Numbered from the stretch's first letter, positions 36,172 to 47,782 are shown. The stretch is 64,000 bases of DNA from Paratinospora sagittata (GCA_035771175.1 CM069613.1:7245501-7309500); one strand, 5' to 3'. Numbers and translations: made by a program. Notes: a model not told the origin generated them from the sequence alone.

Positions 36172-36375
36172 CTGTCTGTCCGTGGGGGGATGGACAAAAT
36201 GCTTCTGTTCGTCCCACCGCGGACAGATAGAATCATTCTGTCCATCCCCCCATGGACGGACGAACAATTCTTTTTTTTTTTATCTGTTCGTCCATGGTTG
36301 GACGAATATAGGGTTTCTGTCCGTCCAACCACGGACGGATAAAGGCGAGTCTGTCCGGCCCTGGTCGGTCAGACA
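36172..36375. repeat. MULE right subterminal TGTCCG/CGGAC cluster
   Basis: Contains repeated ctgtccgtc, ggacgg and gttcgtcc units (for example ctgtccgtccaaccacggac), mirroring the cluster at 30477-30710. It ends about 450 bp from the right TIR; the left cluster starts about 515 bp from the left TIR. Confidence 0.8.
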
Positions 36376-36826
36376 ACTCATTCTCACCACATTTCAACTG
36401 ATTTTTTCATGATTTAGGTCCTAGATCTAGGTAGATATGAACAAATAACACTAAATAAGATAACAAATCCAACTTATAAGTTGAAAAATTGAAGATTTAC
36501 TCATCGATTTATATTTGAAATTTTCTTCACGAAATCTTTCAATTTTACTGTTCGATTTCCTTTTCTTGCCAAAAAGTCTTAAAACATTGATTTAACTCCT
36601 TTAATGGTTGAAATCAAGCAAAAAATAAAGATTGAGAGGAGATGAAAATGGAGTGTTGGACAGGAGAAGGAAGAGAGGCGTTGGAGAGTGGAGAGAGGCC
36701 GGGAAGGGTATTTTGGGGATTAGGGTGGGTAGAGAGATAGGGTTTGGTTGTTTTTGAATTTTTAGGTGGGTGAAGTAAATGAGAGGGTGGATTGAGAGGA
36801 ATGAGTGGGTGGTTTTAGTAGCTTCC

Positions 36827-36835
36827 TTAACTCAA
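36827..36835 (+). repeat. MULE target-site duplication, right copy
   Basis: ttaactcaa, identical to 29953-29961, directly outside the right TIR. Confidence 0.9.
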
Positions 36836-36956
36836 TCATTTAAATTATAAATCCTTAATAAATATCTATCATGAAAGCCAATCATTATAAACATAAAAAA
36901 CTAAATTGAAATTAGTAGATGATAAGGTGGAAAAGCTAATTGTGATATTTTTATAG

Positions 36957-37150
36957 ATTCATATTGCGATTGCTTATTTAGAAAGAAAAATTGGGGTTTT
37001 CAGAGCTTTTACATATATGACCAAGTTGACATTAATGGAGGAGTTAGATAGGTTGCTAAGCTGGTTAGTTGAGGAAGGTGCATGTTTGTTGCATGCACCG
37101 TACAAGGCAATGCAAGAAGGATTATTCGTGCTTCTTGGTAGATATCTTTG
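36957..37150 (+). CDS. Orphan exon-like ORF of unknown family
   Basis: A 194-bp open frame is preceded by tttttatag (acceptor) and followed by gtaagttc (near-consensus donor). The translation looks like ordinary protein: it includes YLERKIGVFRAFTYMTKLT, EELDRLLSWLVEEGACLLHA and YKAMQEGLFVLLGRYLW, with no low complexity and no stop. I do not recognise the family. No neighbouring exons were identified on either side. The MULE ends only 121 bp upstream, so this may be an exon of a gene disrupted by the MULE, or a relic or captured fragment. Confidence 0.45.
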
Positions 37151-37445
37151 GTAAGTTCTAAAATACTTTTTCTTCAATTATTTTTTTAAGTTTTTAGATA
37201 CTTTGAAACATTTGTAATAAAAGTTTTTACAATTATTTATTTGATTTCATTTTATTTTAACTCCTCTAAAGTTTAGATTAGTTAACAACTGAATTTACTC
37301 TCCATATTGTTGACCAGATTTCAAATCTTAAGAAAGGTCAAAAGATCGATTCATGTAGCAAAAGTGGATGATCGTCTGCTTTAAACCAAAACTAGAGAGG
37401 GTAATTAGTCTAGTCCAATCCCATGTAAAGTTGGAAAAGAAAATT

Positions 37446-37479
<34 letters not shown>

Positions 37480-38376
37480 GAGTAATTAGGCAGTTGACAT
37501 TTTTGTCCTCAAAATTGTTCAAAATACCCTTCTATAATAAACGTCCAAAATCCAAATAACCCACTATTGTATCTAATATAACTACTTAAACTACCTAAGC
37601 AATCCACCCTGCCCTGTTTGTGAAAACTTTTTTAAAGTATTTTTAAAGCAAAAACACTTTTGAAAGTGTTTGGTAATACTTGGTTCCAGCTAAACTGTAG
37701 TGGGGAATACAGTTTTCTGATTTTAGAAGAAAAGCTGGGAGAGACTAACTTTCTTTAAAAGCGTTTATCGAAAAAATGCTTTTGAAAAAACTCCATCAAA
37801 CAGTGCCATTATCTCCACCAATATAAATCTGCCCAATATACCCTACCCATTCAACACCTACAGAAAGTTCACCATTGGGTGGATCACTAAGACCAGTAAC
37901 TACATACTAATTGGACAACAAAAACTACTTTGTTTGGACAAACTAATTTGGGAAAACACAAAACCCAGGACCCCCCTCCCCTCCCTTAAGTGAAGGCAAT
38001 CAATATCATAAAAACTCTGCAATATTCAAGTAAAGCACAAGAAAATTAGGCCCATCTTCTTAACCAAAGTGAGTCAATCTTATCAAGCATTATCCATGGT
38101 TTTCCTTTTCCTTATCCCCACTTATTGTTGAGTACATGTAAAGGTTGCTTTCCTTTAGCAGTGTTGTGGGCGGATCCAACTGGTAGAATATTTGGAAAAG
38201 AAGAAGATAACTCAAAGCTTGTTCCCTTAAATTCTATCCTTTAGTTTCAGGACACTTCTCAGTAGCTAGGCTAACAATATCTGCCAAATCAGTTCTTTAT
38301 CTCATTGGTAGAGTTGGCAACATTTATGAATCCCATTTAAGTTAAAGATGATAGATCAACAAAACCAGCTAAATCT
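37151..38376. other. Intergenic DNA with AAT microsatellite and small MITE-like element
   Basis: (AAT)n lies at about 37446-37480. A roughly 197-bp segment at 37611-37807 has inverted ends (gccctgtttg at the left; caaacagtgcc at the right) and inverted cttttgaaa blocks, suggesting a MITE; no target duplication was found. Otherwise no gene was seen. Confidence 0.45.
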
Positions 38377-38683
38377 CGTTAGAAATTACTTAAACCAAAA
38401 GCTATAGATGTTAGATAAGAGTCCAATAATGCATATTAAGCTATTATTAACACTCACCCGCCCTCACATGCAGTCTCATTCTGTACGTGAAGAGCCAGAA
38501 GAGAGATAAAAGAAGAAAAATGTCAATTATACAAATGAAGAACATGCAAATGCCAATAACAAGACTCAAACCTAAGACATCTTATAAAACCGAGGCTCTG
38601 ATACAGTGTTAGATTCTGCTCAACCCAAAAGCTACACCAACTTAAATAAGGGCCCAACAATGCATATCAAGCTATCATCAACA
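38377..38683 (-). mobile_element. SMART/TRIM miniature LTR retrotransposon, 307 bp
   Basis: Two direct repeats of 76-77 bp, 38377-38452 and 38607-38683, share aatgcatat and aagctat blocks and tgtt...aac-type ends on the minus strand. On the minus strand, directly after the upstream repeat, comes ctgtatcagagcc, close to the tRNA-iMet primer site tggtatcagagcc. Directly before the downstream repeat is purine-rich gagggcgggtgag, a polypurine tract. Flanks are aatct (38372-38376) and aatat (38684-38688), a 4-of-5 target duplication. There is no coding capacity. LTRs under 100 bp are the defining trait of SMART elements. Confidence 0.75.
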
Positions 38684-40464
38684 AATATAATGCTTTTTTT
38701 TTATCAGATAAATTATCTTATGTTGCAATAATCAGACATGAGAGTGCTAAAAAGATTTTTTTTGAATACAACTTAATGTAAGATGCCTTGAAATTTCATC
38801 CAATAAGTTTTAAAAGAAAATTGCTCCTATAAAATAACTTTCAATATGACAAGGAAACATCAAACCCTTCTAAAGGGTATCGATGGTTTGGTTTGAGCTG
38901 GTTTAATGTTAAAATATAACCTAACTCTAACCAAAAGTAATTGGGTTGGTATTTTATTAAACCAAATCGAACCGAATGTAATCAGTTTAGTTTAGTTTTT
39001 GTTGATTGGTTTGAAATCTTAAATATAGCTGTATTAAATAAATCAAAATAATTAATTATGTATATGTATATGAAATAACTTAATGCACAGTTAATAAAAT
39101 TATAAAAAATCTTTATTATATATGATGATAATCCTAATTTTTATGGCAATGTAAGAATTCTTTTACTCAAACTATATAGGCCAGCTACCTTTTTTATTTT
39201 TTTTATTTTTTGTTGCAATGTTTATATCATAAAAGAATCTTAGACATTAAAACAAAAATACTAATAGTTTTACTTTCGAAGCTGGTTCTGTCTGACTTAG
39301 ATAGTTTTTTAAAATCTCAAACCATAAATCAAACTAAACCAATCAGATTATATTTTTTCTAAATCTAACTCAAACTGAACTTATTAAAAAGCAAACCAAA
39401 CGCATTGATTCCACTGTGTTCTCAATTGAACACCATTAGGTAAGATATATATTTGAGCTGCATAAAGTGCATGGAAAGGACCGCATAACAATGTCCCACA
39501 CTTAATGGACCTTTTCAAGCAATGGGTGTGTCCATTTCAAGCATTAGGAGATGGATTAGAGCAACTACACACAAGTGCAGTTGTTGGCAGTGTTGTTCCT
39601 TCTTACACGTAAAGAGATGGGCGCCTCAGATTTTCAAGGGCTCCAAGCCATATAAATAATTACCCCCCACCTTATAAGTCATCCTATCTGAGGCTCGTTT
39701 TGGACCAGTAGGGACATTAATGAACTGTTATCAGTTTCTGATGCCTTGTAAGCCATATCAGTTTGGCAATCCATATCATCTTTAAGAGGTGAAAGATGAA
39801 GATGTTAGAAGAGATTATAAAGGCTGCCCAAAACTTTTTCATGAGCAATTTGACAAAGTACTTTGGCAGATGTCAGAGTTGGTGTTTTTATCAATATATA
39901 CAAGTAATTCATATATGTTGCTCACCAAGACTCCTCTGCATACTAGATTCATAAGCTTATTTGCAAAATAGAGAAGAAAGCTTCAAAAAAGGAATAGTTT
40001 GAGACCTTTCACTTCAATTATGGTTCTCTAAGTTGGCAAAGGCAGAAGGCCACTTCCCTAATAAATAGAGTATTTCATCTTTTAAGAAGTTTGCAGGCAA
40101 GAAATGAGTGTGTTTTGCTAGCCAGTACAACCTTCAATTACCCTTCATATTAATTCCCATTTCAAGAAGAACTTAATCCATTAATAACAAAGAAAATGAT
40201 AGATATGTAGAGATAGATACTTTGGTATTACATCATCCTACAACAGAAACAGTCCAAAGTGCAAAAGCAAAGACAAGGAGGGAGTAAAATCAATCCCTTG
40301 TACATATATAAAAAATAAGCAAAACAACAGAAGCCCAACATTCTAGCTTTTCATTTGGTTTAATGTTTCAAACCCAAGTCTTTCTTTTTCTTCAACAAAA
40401 TATGGTGGCAGGGATCACAAGATGCCTTTCAGAAGGGACAACTTTACCAATTAGTTTCACAATT
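38684..40464. other. Intergenic DNA and GME 3' untranslated region
   Basis: The GME 3' UTR probably covers about 40200-40464 on the minus strand. The rest is AT-rich DNA without recognisable genes. The block at about 38880-39400 has aaccaa / ttggttt stretches at both ends, suggesting a decayed non-autonomous element. The 60-residue ORF at 39789-39971 shows no domain. Confidence 0.5.
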
Positions 40465-42567
40465 TCATTCTTTGCCATCAGCTGCACGGAGGGAGCCTAG
40501 TTGAACAGGTGCCTGAGTGCCCACGACTTTGGACGACCCGTAAACTGAGAGATCGATACCTTGAGCCTTTTCCTTCTTAATTTGTTCCTTAATCCAAAAG
40601 TATGTGAACCTAAGGCCATCCTACAAAAATTAAAGAACAGGAATACCAAGATCAGTTAGTAGCCTCGTTGTCACAAATAGGTGAAGTGATTGAATTGGAG
40701 AAATCAAATTACAACATGAAGTTACCTTCAATCTCATTGTTGGTGCCCAACCAAGCTTCTCTTTAATCAAAGTGTTGTCGGAGTTCCTACCACGAACGCC
40801 CTCTGGACCGGGAATATGATGAATTGGGAGCTTCTTGTTCTCAAAACTAAGAACAATCTCAGCCATCTCGTTCATGCTCACCATTTCATCACTTCCAATG
40901 TTAACCGGTTCCCGAAAGTCGGACTTTGTCAATCTGAACAAGTAAGAAATTGATGTTGAGACTCTTAACCAGACCAAAAATTCAAATAAAAAAAAAGAAA
41001 AAAAGAAAAAAAACAGAACAAGCTTGCTTTCTGCATACTGCCAAAGATTTAATTTTTCTTATGACATGTAACTTAAAAGATTTTCTAGTGGTACACTGGA
41101 ATGCGGAAATCATTACCTAAGAACACCTTCAACACACTCATCGATGAACGTGAAGGATCTGGTCTGAAGTCCATCTCCCCACATCTCAAACTTATCAGTG
41201 GATGTGATGGCCTTTCTACAAAAAGCAGCAGGAGCCTTCTCTCTTCCACCTAAGTCATTAAACATAAATAGAAAACATAATTAGAGAAATCAATGTGAAA
41301 AAAAAAAAACCATAGGAATATGTAAAAGAATACCATAGACTATAACTCAAAAGCTTATACCTTTCCATGTCCCAAAGGGACCATAGATGTTGTGGAAACG
41401 ACCAATGCGACACTCAATGCCAAAGTCTTTGGTGTAGTGCTTGCATAATTCCTCTGTAGCAAGCTTTTCCAGGCCATAGGCATCTTGAGGCTATAAACAC
41501 GGATTACGGCCAATTTTCCAAATAAATGAAGTTAGATCAAAGGGTGTGTTAAAAAAAGCGCATACCTCTGCAGGCCAAGCATCAGACTCTTTCAAGCTAA
41601 CATTAGTCTCCAACTGCTTGAATTCCGGGTAGATGCATGCACTTGAAGCATAGAATAATCTGCACACAAAGCAAATCAAAGTTTTCAAATCCACATTCAA
41701 CATCTAACATCAGCAATTATCATTTGAAACAACAACATTAGCAACAACAATAATGATTAAGCCTCATCACAACTTGGAGTTGGCTATATGAATCCAAATA
41801 TCCACGATGATACTGACAAAAAAAATAAAAGGAAACCAAGTGCACGAAGATCCCACTTATGCGGGGCCTTGGGAAAGATTGAACCACTTTTGGGCTATTA
41901 TATGCATCTTACCCTACATCATAGGAGGCTATTTTCACGACTCAAACTCGTGAACACTTGGTTAGACAGCTGTGACTCTTACCGTTGAGCCACTTCAAGG
42001 CAATACTAATAACAAATACTAAAAAACTTTCAAGATCCCAAATTTTTCGTATGGGTAGAACATAGATTCCAGACCTAATTCCCATATCAAAAGGGGCGAA
42101 CCAAACATGAGGATAAAATAATTCGCATACAAATACATATAAACATACAAAACAAACCTCTTCACTCCATTAATCCTAGCGGCCTCGAGCATGTTGAAGC
42201 TAATCATGGTATTGTTATACATGATAACTGAATGATTGGATTGAATGAAACCCATTCCTCCCATATCAGCAGCAAGATTAAAAACATGGTCAACCCCAGA
42301 GGTGACCTTCAAGCAATTATCCATAACCCTCAGATCAACAAGGTGGAATTCATGACAGAACATTTCCTCTGTCATGTGCTCATTCTTCTTCCAATCAGAT
42401 GCAATTATGTAGTGTCCCTCATTCTTCAATCTACGAGCAATGTGAGACGCGATGAACCCGCCAGCTCCCGTAATGGAGATCCGGAGTTTCTCGGAGGGCC
42501 AGTAAGGCTCCCTCTCGAGCTCCGCGTAAGTGTATTCACCATAGTTGGTTTCATCAGTGCTACCCAT
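40465..42567 (-). CDS. GME: GDP-mannose 3,5-epimerase (6 coding exons, 376 aa)
   Basis: Converts GDP-D-mannose to GDP-L-galactose (and GDP-L-gulose), feeding ascorbate synthesis and cell-wall rhamnogalacturonan-II; a cytosolic NAD-dependent short-chain-dehydrogenase-type enzyme. Coding exons on minus: 42567-42158, 41659-41566, 41490-41361, 41249-41117, 40933-40726, 40620-40465, all GT-AG, total 1131 nt. Visible motifs: NAD-binding GAGGFIA at 34-40, catalytic C145 in YASSACIYPEF, Y173xxxK177 (YGLEK) and K216 in GGREKAP, matching the C145/Y174/K178/K217 known from Arabidopsis GME. The start MGSTDETNYG is preferred; an in-frame ATG four codons upstream lies in the leader intron. The length fits the family (about 377). 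Residue 138 is Leu where most plant GMEs, from memory, have Phe. It looks fully functional. Confidence 0.97.
41813..42002 (-). mobile_element. tRNA-derived SINE in GME coding intron 1
   Basis: On the minus strand it begins near 42000 with A-box tggctcaacggt (41992-41981), then B-box gagtttgagtcgtg (41949-41936). The body reads gggtaagatgca, then ggttcaatctttccc, then aaggccccgcataagtggg, a layout shared by many eudicot SINEs. It ends in an A/T-rich tail. The exact target duplication is uncertain (agtat on both sides is a weak candidate). It lies wholly within the intron, so splicing should be unaffected. Confidence 0.75.
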
Positions 42568-42568
42568 T

Positions 42569-43360
42569 CTGCCAAACAATCAAAAAATTGAGAAAAACCA
42601 TGGGGATTTAGGAATTATGCAATTGATTCAACAAAGCATCTATTGAGATAAGGTAAACATAGTAGAACAACACAATAGTAAAAGAAAATCAAATTGGGTA
42701 ATTTGAAGAAGAATACAAATTTGGGAGATGCAAAACATTAATAACCTGCCCAATTTTGATCAACAAATAATACCCAAAAATTATCTTTTTTTTTCCCCCA
42801 CCCAATTCTTGCTCAAATTTCAACACCAAAACACTAAGAAACCAACAAATCAAAGATTCATGAAAATTAAGAAAATAACAGTAAAAAAATACGCCTTATA
42901 AATAGATCTTAGACCAAGCCGTGACACATAAACTCCGGATTATACTCCACAAAACCAGATGGGGAGCTAAAACTATCAAAAATAACTGAAACAATGAGTT
43001 AAATCATCAAAATTAACAAGCTTCCAAAAAACAATTGAAAAATAAATAAATGGAGAAACAAGAAATAAACAGAGCAAATGAACACACCCACATGACAAAA
43101 TCACTCCTTTCTTTCTTACACGTCAAATCGAAGGAAAACTGGACCAAGAATTACTACAAACAGAAGCTGGGTATTCACAAAAAACACCTCATATCACAAA
43201 ATTTTCACCAAAAATAAAAAAATAAAAAAATTCAGAAACAACCCCTGAAATCCAACTATACCCAGTATATAAATCCACATGAACAAGAAGGAAAACAGAA
43301 TCGAACAGAGCAAAATCCAAAACCCAAAGAGAGAACCCTAAACCCAGTTGCTATCTTACC
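42569..43360 (-). other. GME 5' leader intron
   Basis: On the minus strand, tctag|gtaagatag near 43359 is a strong donor, and gtttggcag ends at 42569, one base before the ATG at 42567. The 790-bp interval is T-rich on the minus strand. This implies a short untranslated first exon at about 43430-43360. Leader introns are common in plant housekeeping genes; here it is inferred from splice signals. Confidence 0.7.
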
Positions 43361-43458
43361 TAGAAAACCTTGAAACAACTCGAACAAATCAAAAGAACAT
43401 AACAGGAGAAGCGCTATCTCGTGAAGAAATACTTGAAAGGAAACTTGACTCCTTTCTC

Positions 43459-43465
43459 ATATATA
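43459..43465 (-). promoter_or_regulatory. TATA box of GME
   Basis: tatatat on the minus strand, about 30 bp upstream of the inferred start near 43430 and about 100 bp upstream of the leader-intron donor. An acgtg-type core lies upstream near 43611. Confidence 0.6.
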
Positions 43466-43469
43466 GATG

Positions 43470-44820
43470 AGAGAGAACATAAAGATTTGATTTCTTTCTT
43501 ATTATTATTTTTTGAATAGTTTGAGGGCCCTCATCGTTGCCGTACAATTACTCCTCGTGATTCGTGTCAGTAAAAGACAAGAAGTGAATATTTGATGAAC
43601 GGACGTGATGTAACGTGTATCAAACTTGCAAAAAATCATGGTTGTATTTTAACAATTTTCCTCGTTGGTACTTCAAATATTTCCATTTTTTTTAATGAGG
43701 AAGAAATGTGGTGAGGTTGGGTCCCGGTTTTGGGAAAATTGAGTCGGTGAGAGAGATCAGAGCCGACAGACAGCTGCTGATTGGCTACGGTGGTGGGTCC
43801 ACCAGGACCAATGTATGGCTGAGAAGCACAGGAAAGAAACCCTTCTCAAGATAAGTATTTTTTTATCCCTAGCTTCAATTATTTTTGTAAAATTTAAAAT
43901 ATTACTTTTATATCCATTTTAGCTCTAGCGTTACACATGCTACAAATACTTTTTGATATATTTTGAGATGGTTTTGTTACTTTTATTTTATTTTATTAGT
44001 TATGGAATAAAGTTGAGATATTATTAGATAATTCAAACAATGATTTAGATAAAAACTTGCAATGAAAATGAAAGGATAAAGATTTTTTGTTTAGAAGTAG
44101 GAAAAACGACAGTAAATAAGAACTGTTATAATACTAAGAAGTTGGATAATTGATGATATGATACGATTATCTTTATTAATTTTTTTTTTTCAAGAATACC
44201 CTTGAAAAATACTTTTTTTTTTGAAATTTTATATTGTAGTTCTAATTATGTAAAAGATAATATATTTGTTTTTGCTAAATTTTGTACAAAGATTGTTTGA
44301 CTTCTCTGGACTCAACTAGAACTTTAGCTAATAAGGAACTTTGCCTCTCTATTGTGGACGACATCATTGCGCAGCGAACAATGAGTTTATTGTTAAATAC
44401 TAGTTATTAGCATGGGTGACAAATGTATGTCATAACTAAATCTTAGCTTTGACGACGAAATATATATTTGTCTTTAAAGACTAATATTAGTGACATAAAT
44501 GATTGTCATTTGTGGCGTACTAATTTTGTCATATTTAATTAAAAAAAATGGCATAGTTAATTATTGGCGACAAAAATATAATTCGTGGCACATTCTATGT
44601 TTTAGCAACGAATGAAATTGTTGCTAATGAGTGACAATTTTTTTTCATTGGCAAGAAAAGGTTGTCACTTTTTTTTGTTTGAAGAGATAAAACTTTATTG
44701 CAACCAAACAAACAAGAACAAGAAAACAAACAGAAGCAATAGCCCTAAGAAGCACAAATTACAATCATTCATACAAAGTACCATCTGCATCAGACTTGAG
44801 AATATCCCCGAGGTCCCACG
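43470..44820. other. GME upstream region and transposon-like scraps
   Basis: 43470-43870 is the likely GME promoter. At 44390-44650 the motifs gacaaa and gacgaaat recur in a pattern seen in subterminal regions of plant DNA transposons; no TIR was found. 44665-44780 reads on the minus strand like a LINE or retrogene 3' end. No gene. Confidence 0.4.
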
Positions 44821-47757
44821 TGTAATGTCCTAGAAATCATTTCATTTAGCCCATAACCCATTTGTATTTTGCCTAAACTTTATGTGTTTGCCTTAATGTG
44901 TATGTTTGTGTGTTTGATGTTTGATGTGTAATTATTGCTTATAAAAAAAAGTATTATTAGTGGTGGTGATGTTATTATAAAAAGTATTATTGGTGGTATT
45001 ATTATTTTTATTAATATCATTAGCCATATTAATACTATTGTGGGTGACTTGTTTGGAGAAGCTATAAGTAACTTGTCGAATAAGTCATCATCTTGACTTG
45101 TGATTTGTTGAAAAGACACACTAAATGTCCTTATTTAATGCACCTTTTTGATATATGGAAAAGTTGTATGTCAACACATGGTGAATATAACAATTATATT
45201 GGAATGTGTTGAGTATATGTATTGATTTTATGATAATTAATTATTGGTGTATCAAATGGACCTGGAGATATTAAAAATGAGTCCGAAACGCATTTTTACA
45301 TTGAAATTGACTGGTCATACGTGGAATTTTGATGCGTATTGAGCCAGTAGGAAGAAATGAAGTTTAGGTGTTCTTGGTGATAGAGTAGCGCGCTCCTCAC
45401 TTTTCTGGGCACTTTTTTTGGTAAAAAATGACCAATTTTCAGCATTTTAAAAGGGGAAAAAGTTGCTTCCTTTCCCAAATGAGTTGGGAACAAATTAGAG
45501 AGGGAAGAAAAAAGGAAAACTAGTTCCAAGGGGCAATCTTCACCATCTACACCCTTAGGTAAGTATTTTTCTCCATTTCTTTTCATGAAATTACTATTGA
45601 ATGTGAGAGTAAACTTTCTAACAGTGTAGTTTTCTCCATGGGTCACGGTTTTGGGTGTTCCCAAACTAGGGTTTTCATGTCTTGAGTTTGGAATGGATGT
45701 AAAATGATAGAAATAAGGTCTCTTGACCTAGATCTACACCCAATGTGCATTTTTCAAGCACTTCACCACTTTTTTGGTGGTGCATGGAGTTAGAGTTTTT
45801 TTGAAAACCCTTAGGTCTGAGATGTATGCTAGGGATTTGGGTTTCTAGGTTGATTTGAAACCCAATGTCACCATTTTCCCCAATTTCTAGCAATAAATTT
45901 GAGGGGTTATGTGTAATGACCCTAAACCTAGAAAATGAACTTAGGGTTTTCTATTTCAATTGCATGTCAACTATGTTGAATAAATGACCCATCCTAAATG
46001 ATTGATGGTGGAATTTGGTGATTATGCTTGTTGAAAACACTAGGTGTAGTGTAAAATTGGCCTAGGTTTGATTTTGAGACTTTGCCCAAAATTGAGGCTT
46101 TTGACCTAAATCAAGTCAATTGATTAAATTGACTTGGGAATTGTCTAATTGAACCCTAATTGAACCCTAATGTGGGTCTATGATGGTTAGACTTGTATAA
46201 GAATTGAATGAGTTACTCTATGCCCTATGGTAAAGATTTTTTCAAATTGGGGCATATGTCATGTATTGGCTTAAATTGGGAATTTTGTATTGATTATGAT
46301 CAATCTTTCATGCTTTGATGTGGGTTTAGAATAATTTGGACTTGTGTTAGAATTGATGACTTAGACTAAGTCTTGTATGGATGTTGAGGTTGATCATGAG
46401 AAATGGAACTCATGATATGACTTAGATGCACATGGACCTATGGTTGTCAGAATTAATCATGATTAGTGTATTTGTGTATGGGTATGATCATGGTAATTGA
46501 TATATGCGCATGTGATTATGGTTTACAAGATCTTGATTTGCATTGGAACTCGCGTTGATCCGTGTGTGGATAGCATAGCTTGCGTGACTTGGTTGTGAGT
46601 AGTTGTTCCTTATGATTATCACTTGTGTCATCATATTAAATTATACTTGAATGTTGAATGTCATGAAATATCATTATGAAAATGCATGGTTAATATGTTT
46701 TGAAATGACATGTATTGAGAAACTCTAGAAGGCTTTGGACGTTCCAAGCTAAGTTCCCTAGATGTTGCGATATCTAGGAGGCTTGTGCATGTTGCCAAGC
46801 TAACTTTTCTAAAAGACAGAGGCAAAATTTTCTATACATAAAGGTTAGGGGTATGAGGCTGACATACCCTAGAGGCGGTAGAGTATCTAATACCCCGTTG
46901 GCAGGATCATTTCACTAAGGCTGAAAGTGAATGATCAAGATGATATGACCCTAGGATGCAAGTTAGACTCCAATATGGGAGGACCGACTTACGGTCTATA
47001 AATACAACTAAGGGTCGGTGGAGTTTTAAAAATGCATAAATATGGTTGGATGCTTATTTTACTATGTGTTTTGTGTTTCACATATTCATGAGCATTATTT
47101 CGTGCATGTGCATAATATATGGCTTTTATTGATGTATAATTGATGGCATAATTGAACATTATTCGCTGGGCATTGTTGGTTCACCCTCTTACTTTCTTTT
47201 CAGGTCCTTCAGATAAGGGTAAAGGCATAGCGTTTGCTTGGTGACCTAACCATTACAAAGCTAGGGACATTTTGACGTGAGTTTAGGTTTTGTGAATGGT
47301 GATGGATGTCCTTTTACATATGTATATGTTTTATTTATTTTGGTACATATGTAATTCATATCACATGATAAACCTAGATGGTGAGGAGTTTGTATATTGT
47401 TGTATATTGGTCGTGGGCCTTGGACATTTGATGATGATGAGTCACGGCATGTTGCCATAGGCTATTTTGATTTTATTTTAGGGATTATGATCATTGTCTT
47501 ATGCTCATTGGAGATCATTATTATTTTTGATTCATGTGGATGTATATGATGATTTTAGAACTGTTAAGTTTATCAGGTGGTTGTTGTTTAAAAAAAAAAA
47601 TGGGGACTCTATGGAGAGTCCGATTGAGGCTTGTAGTGTCCCGATCATCCCATAGGATGATCTGGGGTGGTCGTGGATGCCTACGCCCGGCGTCCCACCT
47701 TGGCATTCTGCATGCCGATCCATGGGGGATGGCGGTTTGGGGTGTGGGGTCGCCACA
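44821..47757 (+). mobile_element. Long LTR-like sequence, copy A (about 2.9 kb)
   Basis: Begins tgtaatgtcctagaaatc and ends ggggtcgccaca. It is related along its length to 52975-55888: shared landmarks are catttagcccataaccca near the start, ggttgtgagtag at about 46591, caggtccttc at 47201 and the GC-rich end with gatgcctacg. No protein domain is seen. TG...CA termini, lack of coding capacity and a repeat nested in a retroelement suggest solo LTRs of a long-LTR family, but no 5-bp target duplication was found here. Confidence 0.6.
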
Positions 47758-47782
47758 CCGCTTGTCGTAACCCATCTCTGGT

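Larger units (their letters stand above)
29962..36826. mobile_element. Complete Mutator-like element (MULE), 6865 bp, with 9-bp target duplication
   Basis: The termini are inverted: ggaagatactaaaaccgccc at the left and, on the minus strand from 36826, ggaagctactaaaaccaccc. Similarity continues more loosely for over 100 bp (C-rich cccact, cttcaccca, aaaccctag-like blocks). ttaactcaa flanks both ends exactly (29953-29961 and 36827-36835), the 9-bp duplication typical of Mutator. Inside are a transposase/OTU pseudogene (plus), a plant-mobile-domain pseudogene (minus, converging on it), subterminal TGTCCG-type clusters at both ends, and a solo LTR at 33060-33554. The coding parts are decayed, so it is not autonomous now. 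Confidence 0.93.

Noticed and set aside
36138..36412. ORFs with repeated GRT/DR-type peptides at the MULE right end
   Set aside because: Same cause: repeat cluster, no domain, open on both strands.
42568..42579. GME start four codons upstream of 42567
   Set aside because: It lies before the leader-intron acceptor (gtttggcag), so it would be spliced out; family proteins start at MGS/MGT.
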